Source of the DNA: Bacteroidota bacterium
GTDB taxonomy: Bacteria; Bacteroidota; Bacteroidia; AKYH767-A; OLB10
Length of the DNA: 64,000 nucleotides
Direction of reading: 5' to 3'
Assembly: GCA_016709725.1 (NCBI GenBank)
Contig: JADJMG010000001.1
Coordinates: forward strand, 930,001 to 994,000
The notes beneath the pieces are model-generated. The model did no database searches. It was not told the DNA's origin and worked only from the letters and a program-made list of their open reading frames with translations. Every line of letters starts with the position of its first letter. Positions within the stretch are counted from its first letter, which is position 1. This document shows positions 36,227 to 46,027 of this stretch, piece after piece. The position numbers and the translations under genes are program-made.

Positions 36227-39200
36227 ATGCTTAACAAAATAATAAACTTCTCGCTCGTTAATCGCTTATTCATTCTTGTTGCTAGCGTTTTATTAATTGT
36301 ATTTGGATCATACATCGCCTCGCAAATGGAAGTGGATGTATTTCCTGATCTCACTGCACCTACGGTGGTAGTACTTACGGAAGCGCATGGAATGGCTCCT
36401 GAAGAAGTCGAGAAGCTGGTTACTTTTCCGATCGAGACTTCGGTGAATGGCGCAACGAATGTACGTCGCGTTCGCAGTTCATCATCGGCTGGAATTTCAA
36501 TTGTCTGGGTCGAGTTTGAGTGGAATACGGATATTTTTAAAGCACGGCAAATTGTAAATGAAAAGGTAACAGCCGTAGCCGAAAAACTTCCTGTTGGTGT
36601 TGGAAATCCAACCATGGCACCGCAAAGTTCCATCATGGGAGAAGTAATGTTTATTTCGCTCACATCCGATACCACATCTTTGATGAAACTTCGCACCATT
36701 GCCGATTGGACAATTCGTCCACGACTTTTAGCAACAGGTGGAGTGGCGCAAGTAATTATTATGGGTGGCGAATACAAGCAGTATCAAATTTTGGCTTCAC
36801 CCCAAAAGATGAACTACTATAATGTTTCACTTAACGAATTACTCACTGCCACAAAACAAGCTAATGGAAATTCTTCAGGTGGATTTATAAATGAATACGG
36901 TAACGAATACATCGTAAAAGGAATTGGCAGAACAAATGATCTCGATGAGTTAGGAAAGTCTGTTGTTAAATCGTCAAATGGAAGAGTAATTCGCATTGAA
37001 GATGTTGCTGAAATAAAAATTGGCGCAGCCCCAAAAATAGGCGATGCCTCTTCCAATACGAAACCTGCAGTTGTACTTTCTATTGCTAAGCAACCATCTA
37101 CCAACACACTTGAACTCACTCAAAAAATTGATGATGCGATAACTGAAATGCAAAGTAATTTACCACCCGACATTCACATCAATACTCATATTTTCCGACA
37201 AGCTGATTTTATCAACGCATCCATCAGCAACATTCAGAAAACATTATTAGAAGGGAGTCTTTTTGTCGTCATCATTTTGTTTTTATTTCTGATGAACTGG
37301 AGGGCAACGGTCATTTCATTGCTTGCAATTCCCATTTCATTAATTACAGCCATGCTCGCTTTAAATTGGTTGGGCTATACAATCAACACCATGAGTTTAG
37401 GAGGAATGGCCATTGCCATTGGCGCTTTGGTTGATGATGCCATTATTGATGTAGAGAATGTTTTCAAAAGACTCAAGCAAAACGCGAACAAACCACCTGA
37501 AGAGAGAAAAGACAAACTCACAGTAATTTTTGATGCATCTGTAGAGATTAGAACTTCCATCATCAACGCCACATTCATAATCATTGTAGCCTTTGTACCA
37601 CTTTTCTTTTTGTCGGGGATGGAAGGAAAATTACTCGCACCACTTGGCATCGCATTCATCGTTTCTCTTTTTGCTTCACTTATCGTTTCTATCACACTTA
37701 CGCCTGTTTTAGGAAGCTATCTTTTAGCAGATGAGAAAATGCTTCAGCGACAACACAAGGAAAGCTGGTTGGTAGAACAACTTCAAAAAATTTATGTTAT
37801 TCTACTTGATAAAGTGATGCAAAGAAAGAAAGCGATCATTGCAACTTCCGCCGTATTATTTATCGCTTCCATTTTATTAATGACTCAGCTAGGAAGAAGT
37901 TTTCTTCCCGAATTTAATGAAGGATCGTTAGTGATTAGTGTAGTGAGCTTACCAGGCATTTCATTAGAGCAAAGCAACAAATTAGGAACGCAAGTTGAGA
38001 AAGCATTGCTCTCTGTTCCCGAAATTAAAATCACCACACGAAGAACAGGCCGTGCAGAATTGGATGAACATGCACAAGGTGTAAACTCATCGGAAGTGGA
38101 AGCACCTTTCACGCTTGTTACTAGAAGCCGTGAAGAATTTTTAACGGAAGTACGCGAAAAACTATCTGGAGTTTCGGGAGTGAACATCACCATTGGACAA
38201 CCCATTGGACATCGCATAGATCATATGCTATCTGGAACGCGGGCAAACATTGCCATAAAAATATTTGGTGCTGACTTAACTAAACTCTTTACTCTTTCCA
38301 ATGAGATCAAAAATGAAGTACAATCGGTAGAAGGATTGGTTGATTTAAGTGTAGAGCAGCAAATTGATATTCCGCAATTGCAGATAAAAGCGAAGCGCGA
38401 TATGCTCAATCATTACGGGATAACAATCGGAGAGTTCAATGAATTTATTGATGTCGCATTCGCAGGCGAAAAAGTTTCTGAAATTTATGAAGGAAATAAA
38501 ACCTTCGACTTAATTCTTCGCTTTGACGATGCCAATCGAGGTTCACTTGAAAATATTCGCAACACACTTATTGATGTAGGGGTAAGTAGTAACGATGCCA
38601 TTCCTGAAGGAGATTTGCAAAGTAGTCTTTCAGAAAGCCAATCACATCACCGCAGAATCCCGTTGCACTACATTGCGGATATTATTAGCACTAGCGGACC
38701 CAACACCATCAACCGCGAAAACGTGCAGCGCAAAACTGTTTTATCGGCCAATGTAGCAGGCCGTGATCAGAAGAGTGTGGTGAAAGATATTCGTAGAATT
38801 ATTGAAGATAAAGTGAAGCTTCCAGAGGGATATCATATTGAATACGGCGGACAGTTTCAGGCAGAGGCCGAAGCATCAAGAACCTTACTTCTAACTTCAC
38901 TACTTTCATTACTTGTTATATTTTTATTACTCTATCAGGAATTTAAGGATGTAAAAACCGCAAGCATCATTTTATTGAATCTTCCATTGGCATTAATAGG
39001 TGGAGTATTTAGTATATGGTTCACGAGCGGAATTATGAGCATTCCAAGTATTATTGGTTTCATCACCTTGTTTGGTGTGGCCACACGAAACGGAATACTG
39101 CTTGTATCACACTACAAAACATTACGTGAAGAAGGATACAATCTTTACGACACCGTTATTACCGGTTCCAAAGACCGATTAAGTCCCATCTTGATGACAG

Positions 39201-39400
39201 CACTTACTGCAGGCTTAGCACTTGTTCCGCTGGCTATTGCAGGTGATTTACCGGGCAACGAAATCCAAAGTCCAATGGCAATAGTTATTTTGGGAGGATT
39301 GTTCACAAGCACCTTACTCAATATCTTCATTGTGCCAGTAGTTTATTATTTATCAAACAGGTCTGCCGAAAAGGTTAATATTAATAAAGATTTACAATGA
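36227..39400 (+). CDS. czcA: Heavy-metal RND efflux pump (CusA/CzcA family)
   Basis: This is the inner-membrane proton-driven trimeric pump. At 1,057 residues it has the RND layout of 12 helices and two large periplasmic loops. HME-family marks are QMEVDVFPDLTAPTVVV at the N-terminus, GGMAIAIGALVDDAIIDVEN (about 392-411, acidic residues of the proton relay) and GVATRNGILLVSHY in the second half. The ATG at 36227 gives the family start MLNKIINFSLVNRLF. The ORF upstream to 36203 would begin inside the inverted repeat and is rejected. The gene is intact, and its last codons overlap the TolC gene by 4 bases. Confidence 0.95.
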   Translation: MLNKIINFSLVNRLFILVASVLLIVFGSYIASQMEVDVFPDLTAPTVVVLTEAHGMAPEEVEKLVTFPIETSVNGATNVRRVRSSSSAGISIVWVEFEWNTDIFKARQIVNEKVTAVAEKLPVGVGNPTMAPQSSIMGEVMFISLTSDTTSLMKLRTIADWTIRPRLLATGGVAQVIIMGGEYKQYQILASPQKMNYYNVSLNELLTATKQANGNSSGGFINEYGNEYIVKGIGRTNDLDELGKSVVKSSNGRVIRIEDVAEIKIGAAPKIGDASSNTKPAVVLSIAKQPSTNTLELTQKIDDAITEMQSNLPPDIHINTHIFRQADFINASISNIQKTLLEGSLFVVIILFLFLMNWRATVISLLAIPISLITAMLALNWLGYTINTMSLGGMAIAIGALVDDAIIDVENVFKRLKQNANKPPEERKDKLTVIFDASVEIRTSIINATFIIIVAFVPLFFLSGMEGKLLAPLGIAFIVSLFASLIVSITLTPVLGSYLLADEKMLQRQHKESWLVEQLQKIYVILLDKVMQRKKAIIATSAVLFIASILLMTQLGRSFLPEFNEGSLVISVVSLPGISLEQSNKLGTQVEKALLSVPEIKITTRRTGRAELDEHAQGVNSSEVEAPFTLVTRSREEFLTEVREKLSGVSGVNITIGQPIGHRIDHMLSGTRANIAIKIFGADLTKLFTLSNEIKNEVQSVEGLVDLSVEQQIDIPQLQIKAKRDMLNHYGITIGEFNEFIDVAFAGEKVSEIYEGNKTFDLILRFDDANRGSLENIRNTLIDVGVSSNDAIPEGDLQSSLSESQSHHRRIPLHYIADIISTSGPNTINRENVQRKTVLSANVAGRDQKSVVKDIRRIIEDKVKLPEGYHIEYGGQFQAEAEASRTLLLTSLLSLLVIFLLLYQEFKDVKTASIILLNLPLALIGGVFSIWFTSGIMSIPSIIGFITLFGVATRNGILLVSHYKTLREEGYNLYDTVITGSKDRLSPILMTALTAGLALVPLAIAGDLPGNEIQSPMAIVILGGLFTSTLLNIFIVPVVYYLSNRSAEKVNINKDLQ

Positions 39401-40581
39401 GACATAAGATCATCATCACAAAATTTCTTTCGCTTGTAATTTGCACATCCGTAAATGCACAAAGCACGATTGATAATGTTCTTGCTGAAATCAACAAGAA
39501 CAACAAAACTATTTTGGCGACAGCGCAATATTACCAGGCTCAAAATTTAGAATTCAAGACAGGTCTTAATCCAAGCAATCCAACTGCAGAATACGACTTC
39601 TTAAAAGGTTCACCAGCCAATGCGGGGAACCAACATGATTTTACGATAACACAGCAGCTTGATTTTCCATCTGCGTACATCAAAAGATCACAGCTCGCCA
39701 AAACGCAAATAGCTAGGTCTGAGTATGAAATTATTGCCAATAGACAAGACATTTTGCTTGAAGCAAAAAAGGTATGTATTGCACTAATATATCACAACAA
39801 ATTGCAGGAGCAACTGATCACGCAAAAGCACAACTTTGAAAAATTATTGTCAAGTGTTCAAACCAAATTGGAAAAAGGAGATGGAAATATTTTAGAAATG
39901 AACAAGGCTAAACTGCAACTCATCCAGATCAAAAAGAAATTTCAAGAAAATGTGAGTGCCATCAACGAACTCAACATCAAACTATCCGAACTAAATGGAG
40001 GCATCGAAATTGTTTTCACCGATACGGTTTATTTCTCTCCAACATCCATTCCCGATTTTGCACAATTAGAAAAAGATTACGAAAAATTGGATCCACTTTT
40101 AAAAATGTTACAACAGCAAAAACTAATTTCCCAAAAGCAATTAGAATTAAGTAAATCATTATCGCTTCCAAAGATGGAACTCGGCTATCACTATCAGGGA
40201 ATTCTTGGGCAAACATACAGTGGATTTCATACAGGAATTTCAGTTCCACTTTGGGAGAATAAAAATTCAGTTAAGCAAAAAAAATCGCAACTACTCTATA
40301 GCGAGTCGCAGCTCATTGCGCATACGAACGAACACTACTTCCACATCAAGCATATTTACGAGCGATACACGAATCTAAAAACTACCTTGCTTGAATATCA
40401 GAGTATTTTCACCACGCTTAATAACACAGCCCTCTTAAATAAAGCACTTGCACTGGGTGAAATTACAACCATGCAATACCTTGTTGAGATGAACTTTTAT
40501 ACCGAGGCTCAAACAGACTTTATACAAACCGAAAAGGAATACCACGACACGATTGCGGAATTGTATAAGTACTTGTTATAG
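39397..40581 (+). CDS. czcC: TolC-family outer-membrane efflux channel (CusC/CzcC type)
   Basis: 394 residues with a signal peptide (1-22, ending TSVNAQ) and two long coiled-coil halves of the outer-membrane efflux family, for example LNPSNPTAEYDFLKGSPAN and LSLPKMELGYHYQGILGQ. It forms the exit duct of the RND system. The ATG overlaps the pump stop (ATGA), so adaptor, pump and channel are one unit with the His-rich gene. It is slightly shorter than typical TolC proteins (about 420-480), as is common for CzcC types. Confidence 0.92.
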   Translation: MRHKIIITKFLSLVICTSVNAQSTIDNVLAEINKNNKTILATAQYYQAQNLEFKTGLNPSNPTAEYDFLKGSPANAGNQHDFTITQQLDFPSAYIKRSQLAKTQIARSEYEIIANRQDILLEAKKVCIALIYHNKLQEQLITQKHNFEKLLSSVQTKLEKGDGNILEMNKAKLQLIQIKKKFQENVSAINELNIKLSELNGGIEIVFTDTVYFSPTSIPDFAQLEKDYEKLDPLLKMLQQQKLISQKQLELSKSLSLPKMELGYHYQGILGQTYSGFHTGISVPLWENKNSVKQKKSQLLYSESQLIAHTNEHYFHIKHIYERYTNLKTTLLEYQSIFTTLNNTALLNKALALGEITTMQYLVEMNFYTEAQTDFIQTEKEYHDTIAELYKYLL

Positions 40582-40737
40582 TAATTAATGTAGCAGAATT
40601 ATTATTTATTTATTCCTGTTGCCGCAACCACTCAGTCTTTTATTTTCAAATGTTTTTGTAAAATCTATGTAAAAAAGATTCTTTACTAAATTAGGTAAGC
40701 AGCTACTTACTATCTTTAGATATTGAAATCGTGATTT

Positions 40738-42018
40738 ATGAAAAAAATCAGTTTACTTACCCTGATTATTGCGCTAGCCACCTCTTCGGTGTTTGCACAA
40801 TTAACATGGCTACCGGTTCCCAATGCGCCTAACGAAGTTCGTATTGAAGACATTTCCTTTATTAATAATACAAGCGGTTTTTTAGAAGCGAATGATACCA
40901 TTTATAAAACCACAGATGCAGGATTAACGTGGAGCATGACGGGCTCTTTCCCCCCTGCTTATGTGCGAAGTATTGAGTTTATTAATGATAGTGTAGGATT
41001 TATTGGAACGCTTCAACAAAATCCCACACCCGCAGGAATATTTAAAACTACGGACGCCGGAGCTTCGTGGACCAATTTGAATTCTTCGTTGTCAACCCCT
41101 CCTTTATGGGGAATTTGCGGAATAGCTCATTTTAATAATTCAGTTGTTGCTGTAGGCTCTGTGATGACCGAGAGTAATTTATATTATTCGCATGACGCAG
41201 GTAATAGTTGGACGCACATCAGCTTAAATGCATATGCAAATGCTCTGATCGATGTATATATGTTTGATAGTTTAACATGGTTGGTTACAGGGAAAAGTAA
41301 TTCGGGTACAGGACAGAAGGCTACCATTTTGCGTACTACGGATGGCGGTGTCACCTGGGCAAGAGTAGCACTCGCAAGTGCTTCAAATACGTATTGTTGG
41401 AAGCTGTATTTTCAACCTAACGGTATTGGGTATGGGTCAATTGAAGATTTTACGAGCGCTGCTTTATTTAAAACCACCGACAATGGAGCAACGTGGCAAG
41501 AAATCATTGTAACGGGTATTACACAAAGCGATGTTGGTGCTGTGGCGGGTATAAATGACACCACCATCTGGCTCGGGATTCAACATAATGTGGGCTATCT
41601 TGAAAGTAACAATAGTGGAGCCTCATGGATTTATATAAACTATGGATTAAACATGAATCGAATGATTATTCCTACAGGAGGTAGTCCTCTTTGCGTTGGA
41701 AGTACTGTTTATAAGTATGGTTTGTTATCAAGCATTGCGCCGATCAGTCCTTCAAAGGATGCACATGAGGTTTCGCTATATCCAAATCCTGTCAAGGATC
41801 TAATAAACGTAAAGATTGATTTATCAGCGGCTACTCCTTTGTACGTTATTATAACTGATTTAAAAGGTAATATTATTCGTCACGTTGATCATAGTTATCA
41901 TCAATCTGGTGAAATTAAATTTTCCGTTGACATCAATGATTTATCAGCTGGAACTTATGTGGTTGTCGTTATTAGCAACCAACAGAATTTCGGAAGGACA
42001 TTTGAAGTGATTAGATAA
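40738..42018 (+). CDS. T9SS-sorted protein with Ycf48-like beta-propeller repeats
   Basis: The 426-residue protein has a signal peptide (1-20, ending SSVFAQ). Repeats with the pattern [IV]-[YF]-K-T-[TD]-D-[AG]-G-x-[ST]-W (for example TIYKTTDAGLTW and GIFKTTDAGASW) occur about six times, giving a Ycf48/BNR-type propeller. The last 75 residues (VSLYPNPVKDLINVKI...DLSAGTYVVVV) form a T9SS type A sorting domain. It is exported to the surface or medium; the ligand is unknown. A weak -7 element (TATCTTTA, 40711-40718) precedes it. Confidence 0.87.
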   Translation: MKKISLLTLIIALATSSVFAQLTWLPVPNAPNEVRIEDISFINNTSGFLEANDTIYKTTDAGLTWSMTGSFPPAYVRSIEFINDSVGFIGTLQQNPTPAGIFKTTDAGASWTNLNSSLSTPPLWGICGIAHFNNSVVAVGSVMTESNLYYSHDAGNSWTHISLNAYANALIDVYMFDSLTWLVTGKSNSGTGQKATILRTTDGGVTWARVALASASNTYCWKLYFQPNGIGYGSIEDFTSAALFKTTDNGATWQEIIVTGITQSDVGAVAGINDTTIWLGIQHNVGYLESNNSGASWIYINYGLNMNRMIIPTGGSPLCVGSTVYKYGLLSSIAPISPSKDAHEVSLYPNPVKDLINVKIDLSAATPLYVIITDLKGNIIRHVDHSYHQSGEIKFSVDINDLSAGTYVVVVISNQQNFGRTFEVIR

Positions 42019-42126
42019 AAGATGGATTTATTTTCCACTGGGCAGTTCTAAAGTTGAAATTCTTTTGTTTATAAACGAGTCTCCATCGGAAGGTATTTAT
42101 GAATACTGACTATACATTAGTTTATG

Positions 42127-42134
42127 TAATTTTG
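42127..42134 (+). promoter_or_regulatory. -7 element for gltX
   Basis: TAATTTTG fits TAnnTTTG and lies 30 bases upstream of the gltX ATG. No clear -33 TTG is found at normal spacing. Confidence 0.5.
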
Positions 42135-42164
42135 TAGGCTACCTATTTTAATCATCTTATATCT

Positions 42165-43691
42165 ATGATCAGAACCCGTTTCGCTCCATCACCTACAGGC
42201 CCCCTACACATGGGTGGCGTTCGCACAGCACTTTATGCCTATTTGTTTGCAAAGCAACACAATGGTCAGTTCGTATTGCGTATTGAAGATACCGACCAAA
42301 ATCGTTATGTTCCCGGTGCTGAAGAGTATATTCTTGAAGCACTGACTTGGTGTGGTATTATCCCCGATGAAGGAGTGGGTTTTGGAGGTAAACACGAACC
42401 GTATCGTCAAAGCGAAAGAAAGCACAAAGGATTTTACATGGATTATGCGAAGCGGCTATTGAATAGTGGCAATGCATATTACGCTTTTGATAGCGCTGAT
42501 GATTTAGACATTGCTCGAAAAAATGCAGAAGCCGCCGGAGTACACGGATGGCAGTATGATGCTTCGACACGAATGAATTTAAGAAACTCGTTAAGTCTAG
42601 CTGAGCAAGAAACAAAACATCTTTTAGATCAAGGTACGTCGTATGTTATCCGACTCAAAGTACAGCCCGGACAAACACTAACGTTTACGGATATGGTAAG
42701 AGGCGAAGTATCTTTTGATAGTACATTGGTGGATGATAAAGTTTTAATAAAAGCCGACGGAATGCCAACGTATCATCTGGCCCATATTGTTGATGACATC
42801 ATGATGGAAATTACGCATGCAATTCGTGGTGAAGAGTGGCTGCCTTCTGCACCCGCGCATATTTTGATTTATCAATCGCTTGGAATTCCAATGCCGCAGT
42901 ACGCCCATCTTCCGTTGTTACTGAAACCAGAAGGAAACGGAAAATTGAGTAAACGCGATGGCGATCGATTGGGATTTCCTGTATTTCCTTTGCAATGGAA
43001 AGATCCCATCACCGGAGAAGTATCGAGTGGCTATCGTGAAAAAGGATATTATGCCGATTCATTTATTAATATGTTAGCATTGCTTGGATGGAATCCAGGT
43101 ACAGAACAAGAAGTTTTTTCTTTAGATGAATTAGTAAAAATATTTTCATTCGATCGTGTTCACAAATCAGGTGCGCGCTTTGATCCTGACAAAGCAAAAT
43201 GGTTCAATGAGCAACGGTTACGACATACGGATGATGCTATCTTAGGAGAGCATTTTTATCATGAATTAAAAAATATTTTAGGAGCAGATCATCCATTAGC
43301 GACATTGTCTTATGCAACTGGAGCCGTAAAACTTTTAAAGGAACGCGTGCAATTTGAAAATGAATTGTATGAAACCGGAAAGTATCTTTTTGAGGCGCCA
43401 ACCTCCTATGACGATAAAGTAATTTCAAAACGATGGAATGATGCTGCCAAAGTTTTCTTGCAAAATCTTCCTGATGTTCTTTCGAGTGTTCCTGAATTTA
43501 CAGCAGAGTTAACAAAAGCGGCATTTGAAAAGTTGGCTATTGATCAAGGAATAAAACCCGGAGAAGTATTGCAATTATTTCGTGTGATTATGAGCGGACA
43601 AGGAAGCGGAGTGGATTTATTTGGTATGGTAGCCCTGTTTGGTAAAGACGAGGTTTTCGAGCGGATCAACCGGTTTCAAAGTGCTTATTAG
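42165..43691 (+). CDS. gltX: Glutamyl-tRNA synthetase
   Basis: A class I aminoacyl-tRNA synthetase charging tRNA(Glu). It has 508 residues. The HIGH-type motif is FAPSPTGPLHMGG (5-17), and the KMSKS-type loop is KLSKRDGDRLG (about 263-273). The catalytic domain and C-terminal anticodon-binding helical domain are complete. Because glnS is also present next door, this enzyme is expected to be discriminating (charging tRNA(Glu) only), an inference from established pathway logic. It is followed by a 650-base repeat-bearing spacer. Confidence 0.97.
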   Translation: MIRTRFAPSPTGPLHMGGVRTALYAYLFAKQHNGQFVLRIEDTDQNRYVPGAEEYILEALTWCGIIPDEGVGFGGKHEPYRQSERKHKGFYMDYAKRLLNSGNAYYAFDSADDLDIARKNAEAAGVHGWQYDASTRMNLRNSLSLAEQETKHLLDQGTSYVIRLKVQPGQTLTFTDMVRGEVSFDSTLVDDKVLIKADGMPTYHLAHIVDDIMMEITHAIRGEEWLPSAPAHILIYQSLGIPMPQYAHLPLLLKPEGNGKLSKRDGDRLGFPVFPLQWKDPITGEVSSGYREKGYYADSFINMLALLGWNPGTEQEVFSLDELVKIFSFDRVHKSGARFDPDKAKWFNEQRLRHTDDAILGEHFYHELKNILGADHPLATLSYATGAVKLLKERVQFENELYETGKYLFEAPTSYDDKVISKRWNDAAKVFLQNLPDVLSSVPEFTAELTKAAFEKLAIDQGIKPGEVLQLFRVIMSGQGSGVDLFGMVALFGKDEVFERINRFQSAY

Positions 43692-43978
43692 GTAATAGAT
43701 TTCCAGCTCGATTTCTTGCCCCGTCCTCCCTTTCAGAATTTTTATTCTTTGAAGATGATTACAGCGCAACATCTGTAATTATCTACTTTTTCATTTTCTG
43801 ATTCCTAGATGGATTCCATCGCATTATTCAGTCTCATCAAAGAAAAGTTGTCTTTACTACTAAGAGTATGAAGGATATTATAGAGATAAGAGAATTTTTC
43901 ATTGTTCAATTAATAGAATTTTAATTGATAAATGCAAAATCACTTTTGTGAAACAATTTCACTTTGACACAACTTTGC
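43692..43978. other. Non-coding start of the gltX-glnS spacer
   Basis: No ORF, terminator or RNA gene recognised. The palindromic repeat cluster begins at its right end. Confidence 0.45.
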
Positions 43979-44185
43979 GTCCCGATAGCTATCGGGACTG
44001 CGCCTTTTAACCTGAGCTGCCGAGGGTTGCGAGAAAATTTATCGTAGCGCAGCCTTAGCGCGCCTGCCTGACAACAGACAGGTCATTGCGAGATAACTTC
44101 CTCCGTTTAAAGCTAATGTTCGTGTTAAAAAAGAAGATAGTCAAATTATTGTTCAAGCCTCTCCCCTGCCCTCTCCAGGGGAGAG
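43979..44185. repeat. Cluster of three intergenic palindromic repeats
   Basis: Palindrome 1, GTCCCGATAGCTATCGGGAC (43979-43998), is perfect over 20 bases. Palindrome 2 pairs CCTGCCTG (44063-44070) with CAGACAGG (44075-44082), with one mismatch. Palindrome 3 pairs CTCTCCCCTG (44159-44168) with CAGGGGAGAG (44176-44185). All three sequence classes are, to my knowledge, dispersed intergenic repeats in Bacteroidota genomes. The cluster lies between gltX and glnS and explains the locally higher GC. Confidence 0.82.
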
Positions 44186-44326
44186 GGAGTAATAAAAATG
44201 AAAAAAAATTGAATTTAACCATGAAATTCGTAGCGAGCCACTCTTCCATTTTTATACTATCGAAGCCTTTTAAGATACTTGAAGTAAATTATTAGATTAG
44301 AATATTATTTCATGCCGCTATTATTG

Positions 44327-44334
44327 TAAATTTG
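44327..44334 (+). promoter_or_regulatory. -7 element for glnS, near-leaderless
   Basis: TAAATTTG fits TAnnTTTG and ends 7 bases before the glnS ATG at 44342, so the transcript would start at or within a base or two of the start codon. Confidence 0.6.
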
Positions 44335-44341
44335 TGCCATT

Positions 44342-46006
44342 ATGAGTACAGAAAAAGGCCCCAATTTCTTAGCCGAAATTATAGCAGAAGATGTTAAAAA
44401 CGGTAAGCACGGAGGAAGAGTGCTTACTCGATTCCCACCAGAGCCCAATGGTTATTTGCACATTGGCCACTCTAAGTCGATTTGTTTAAACTTTGGAATT
44501 GCCCAACAGTTTGGAGGAAAAACCAATTTGCGTTTTGACGATACCAATCCCGAGAAGGAAGAGACAGAATATGTAGATAGCATTAAAGCCGATATAAAAT
44601 GGTTGGGCTTCGAATGGGCAAATGAGTTTTATGCGTCCGATTATTTTCCGAAGCTCTATGCTTTTGCTGTGCGACTCATCGAAAAAAATTTAGCGTATGT
44701 AGACGACAGCAGTGCAGAAGAAATTGCCAATATGAAAGGTACTCCAACCACACCAGGAATGGAAAGTCCATATCGTTTACGTACTACAGAAGAGAACTTA
44801 GATTTATTTACGCGTATGCGTAATGGAGAATTTAAAGACGGAGAGAAAGTGTTGCGCGCACGCATTGATATGGCATCACCTAATATGCATTTCCGCGATC
44901 CTATTTTGTATCGCATCAAGCATACCGATCACCACCGTACAGGAAGTGAATGGTGTATTTATCCGATGTACGATTTTGCACACGGACAAAGTGATGCCAT
45001 CGAAGAAATCACGCATTCTATTTGTACGTTGGAGTTTGAAGTTCATCGACCACTCTATGAATGGTTTATTCAAAAATTAGAATTATTTCCAAGTCATCAG
45101 TATGAGTTTGCTCGACTCAATTTAAATTATACGGTGATGAGCAAGCGAAAATTATTGCAATTAGTAAATGAAAAGCATGTAAGCGGCTGGGATGATCCCC
45201 GCATGCCGACCATTAGTGCATTGCGAAGAAGAGGATATACTCCCGAGAGTATTCGCAACTTTGCGGAGCGTGTAGGTGTTGCGCGCAGAGAAAATATTAT
45301 TGATGTAGGATTATTGGAGTTTTGTGTTCGCGAAGATCTCAATAAGAAAGCAACTCGTGTGATGGCTGTTTTAGATCCGTTGAAGATGATCATCGAGAAT
45401 TATCCGGATGGAAAAACGGAAATGCTCACAACTGATAATAATACAGAAGCAGAGGATGCAGGCACCCGCGAAATCCCATTCAGTAAAGAATTATTTATTG
45501 AAGCCGATGATTTCATGGAAACACCAGAGAAAAAGTTTTTCAGATTGGCTCCTGGAAAGATGGTGAGATTAAAAAGTGCGTTCATCGTCGAGTGTACCGG
45601 ATTTGAAAAAGATGAAAATGGAAAAGTTTCGTTAATCCGCGCCCGTTATGTTCCCGAAAGTAAAAGTGGACAAGATACCAGTGGACTTCAAGTGAAAGGG
45701 GTTATCCATTGGGTGAGTGCACAACATGCTGTACCTGCAGAGATAAGATTGTATGAACGATTATTCAATGTGGAAGATCCATCAAGTGAAGAGGGAGATT
45801 TTAAAGAATACATCAACCCCGATAGTTTGCACTTAATGAAAAATGCAATGCTTGAACCTTCTCTTCAGCATGCTAAGACAGGAATGCTCTTTCAATTTAT
45901 GCGTAAAGGATATTTCACTCCCGATTCGGAAAGCTCAGCAGAGAATTTAGTTTTCAATAGAACGGTAACCTTGAAGGATAGTTTTGTGAAGGATAAAGCG
46001 AAATAG
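44342..46006 (+). CDS. glnS: Glutaminyl-tRNA synthetase
   Basis: A class I synthetase charging tRNA(Gln) directly, so this organism need not rely on the GatCAB transamidation route for glutamine. It has 554 residues, as in E. coli GlnRS. The HIGH motif region is FPPEPNGYLHIGHSKS (about 31-46), and the KMSKS-type loop is VMSKRKLLQL. The two-barrel C-terminal anticodon-binding domain is complete (KVSLIRARYVPES, HWVSAQHAVPAEIRLYERLF). Bacterial glnS is thought to have been acquired from eukaryotes. The start is fixed by the adjacent -7 element. Confidence 0.97.
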   Translation: MSTEKGPNFLAEIIAEDVKNGKHGGRVLTRFPPEPNGYLHIGHSKSICLNFGIAQQFGGKTNLRFDDTNPEKEETEYVDSIKADIKWLGFEWANEFYASDYFPKLYAFAVRLIEKNLAYVDDSSAEEIANMKGTPTTPGMESPYRLRTTEENLDLFTRMRNGEFKDGEKVLRARIDMASPNMHFRDPILYRIKHTDHHRTGSEWCIYPMYDFAHGQSDAIEEITHSICTLEFEVHRPLYEWFIQKLELFPSHQYEFARLNLNYTVMSKRKLLQLVNEKHVSGWDDPRMPTISALRRRGYTPESIRNFAERVGVARRENIIDVGLLEFCVREDLNKKATRVMAVLDPLKMIIENYPDGKTEMLTTDNNTEAEDAGTREIPFSKELFIEADDFMETPEKKFFRLAPGKMVRLKSAFIVECTGFEKDENGKVSLIRARYVPESKSGQDTSGLQVKGVIHWVSAQHAVPAEIRLYERLFNVEDPSSEEGDFKEYINPDSLHLMKNAMLEPSLQHAKTGMLFQFMRKGYFTPDSESSAENLVFNRTVTLKDSFVKDKAK

Positions 46007-46027
46007 ATAGGTGTTGTTTAGTTAGCC

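Noticed and set aside
44086..44295. 69-codon ORF between gltX and glnS
   Set aside because: It runs through the palindromic repeats and has no independent coding character.
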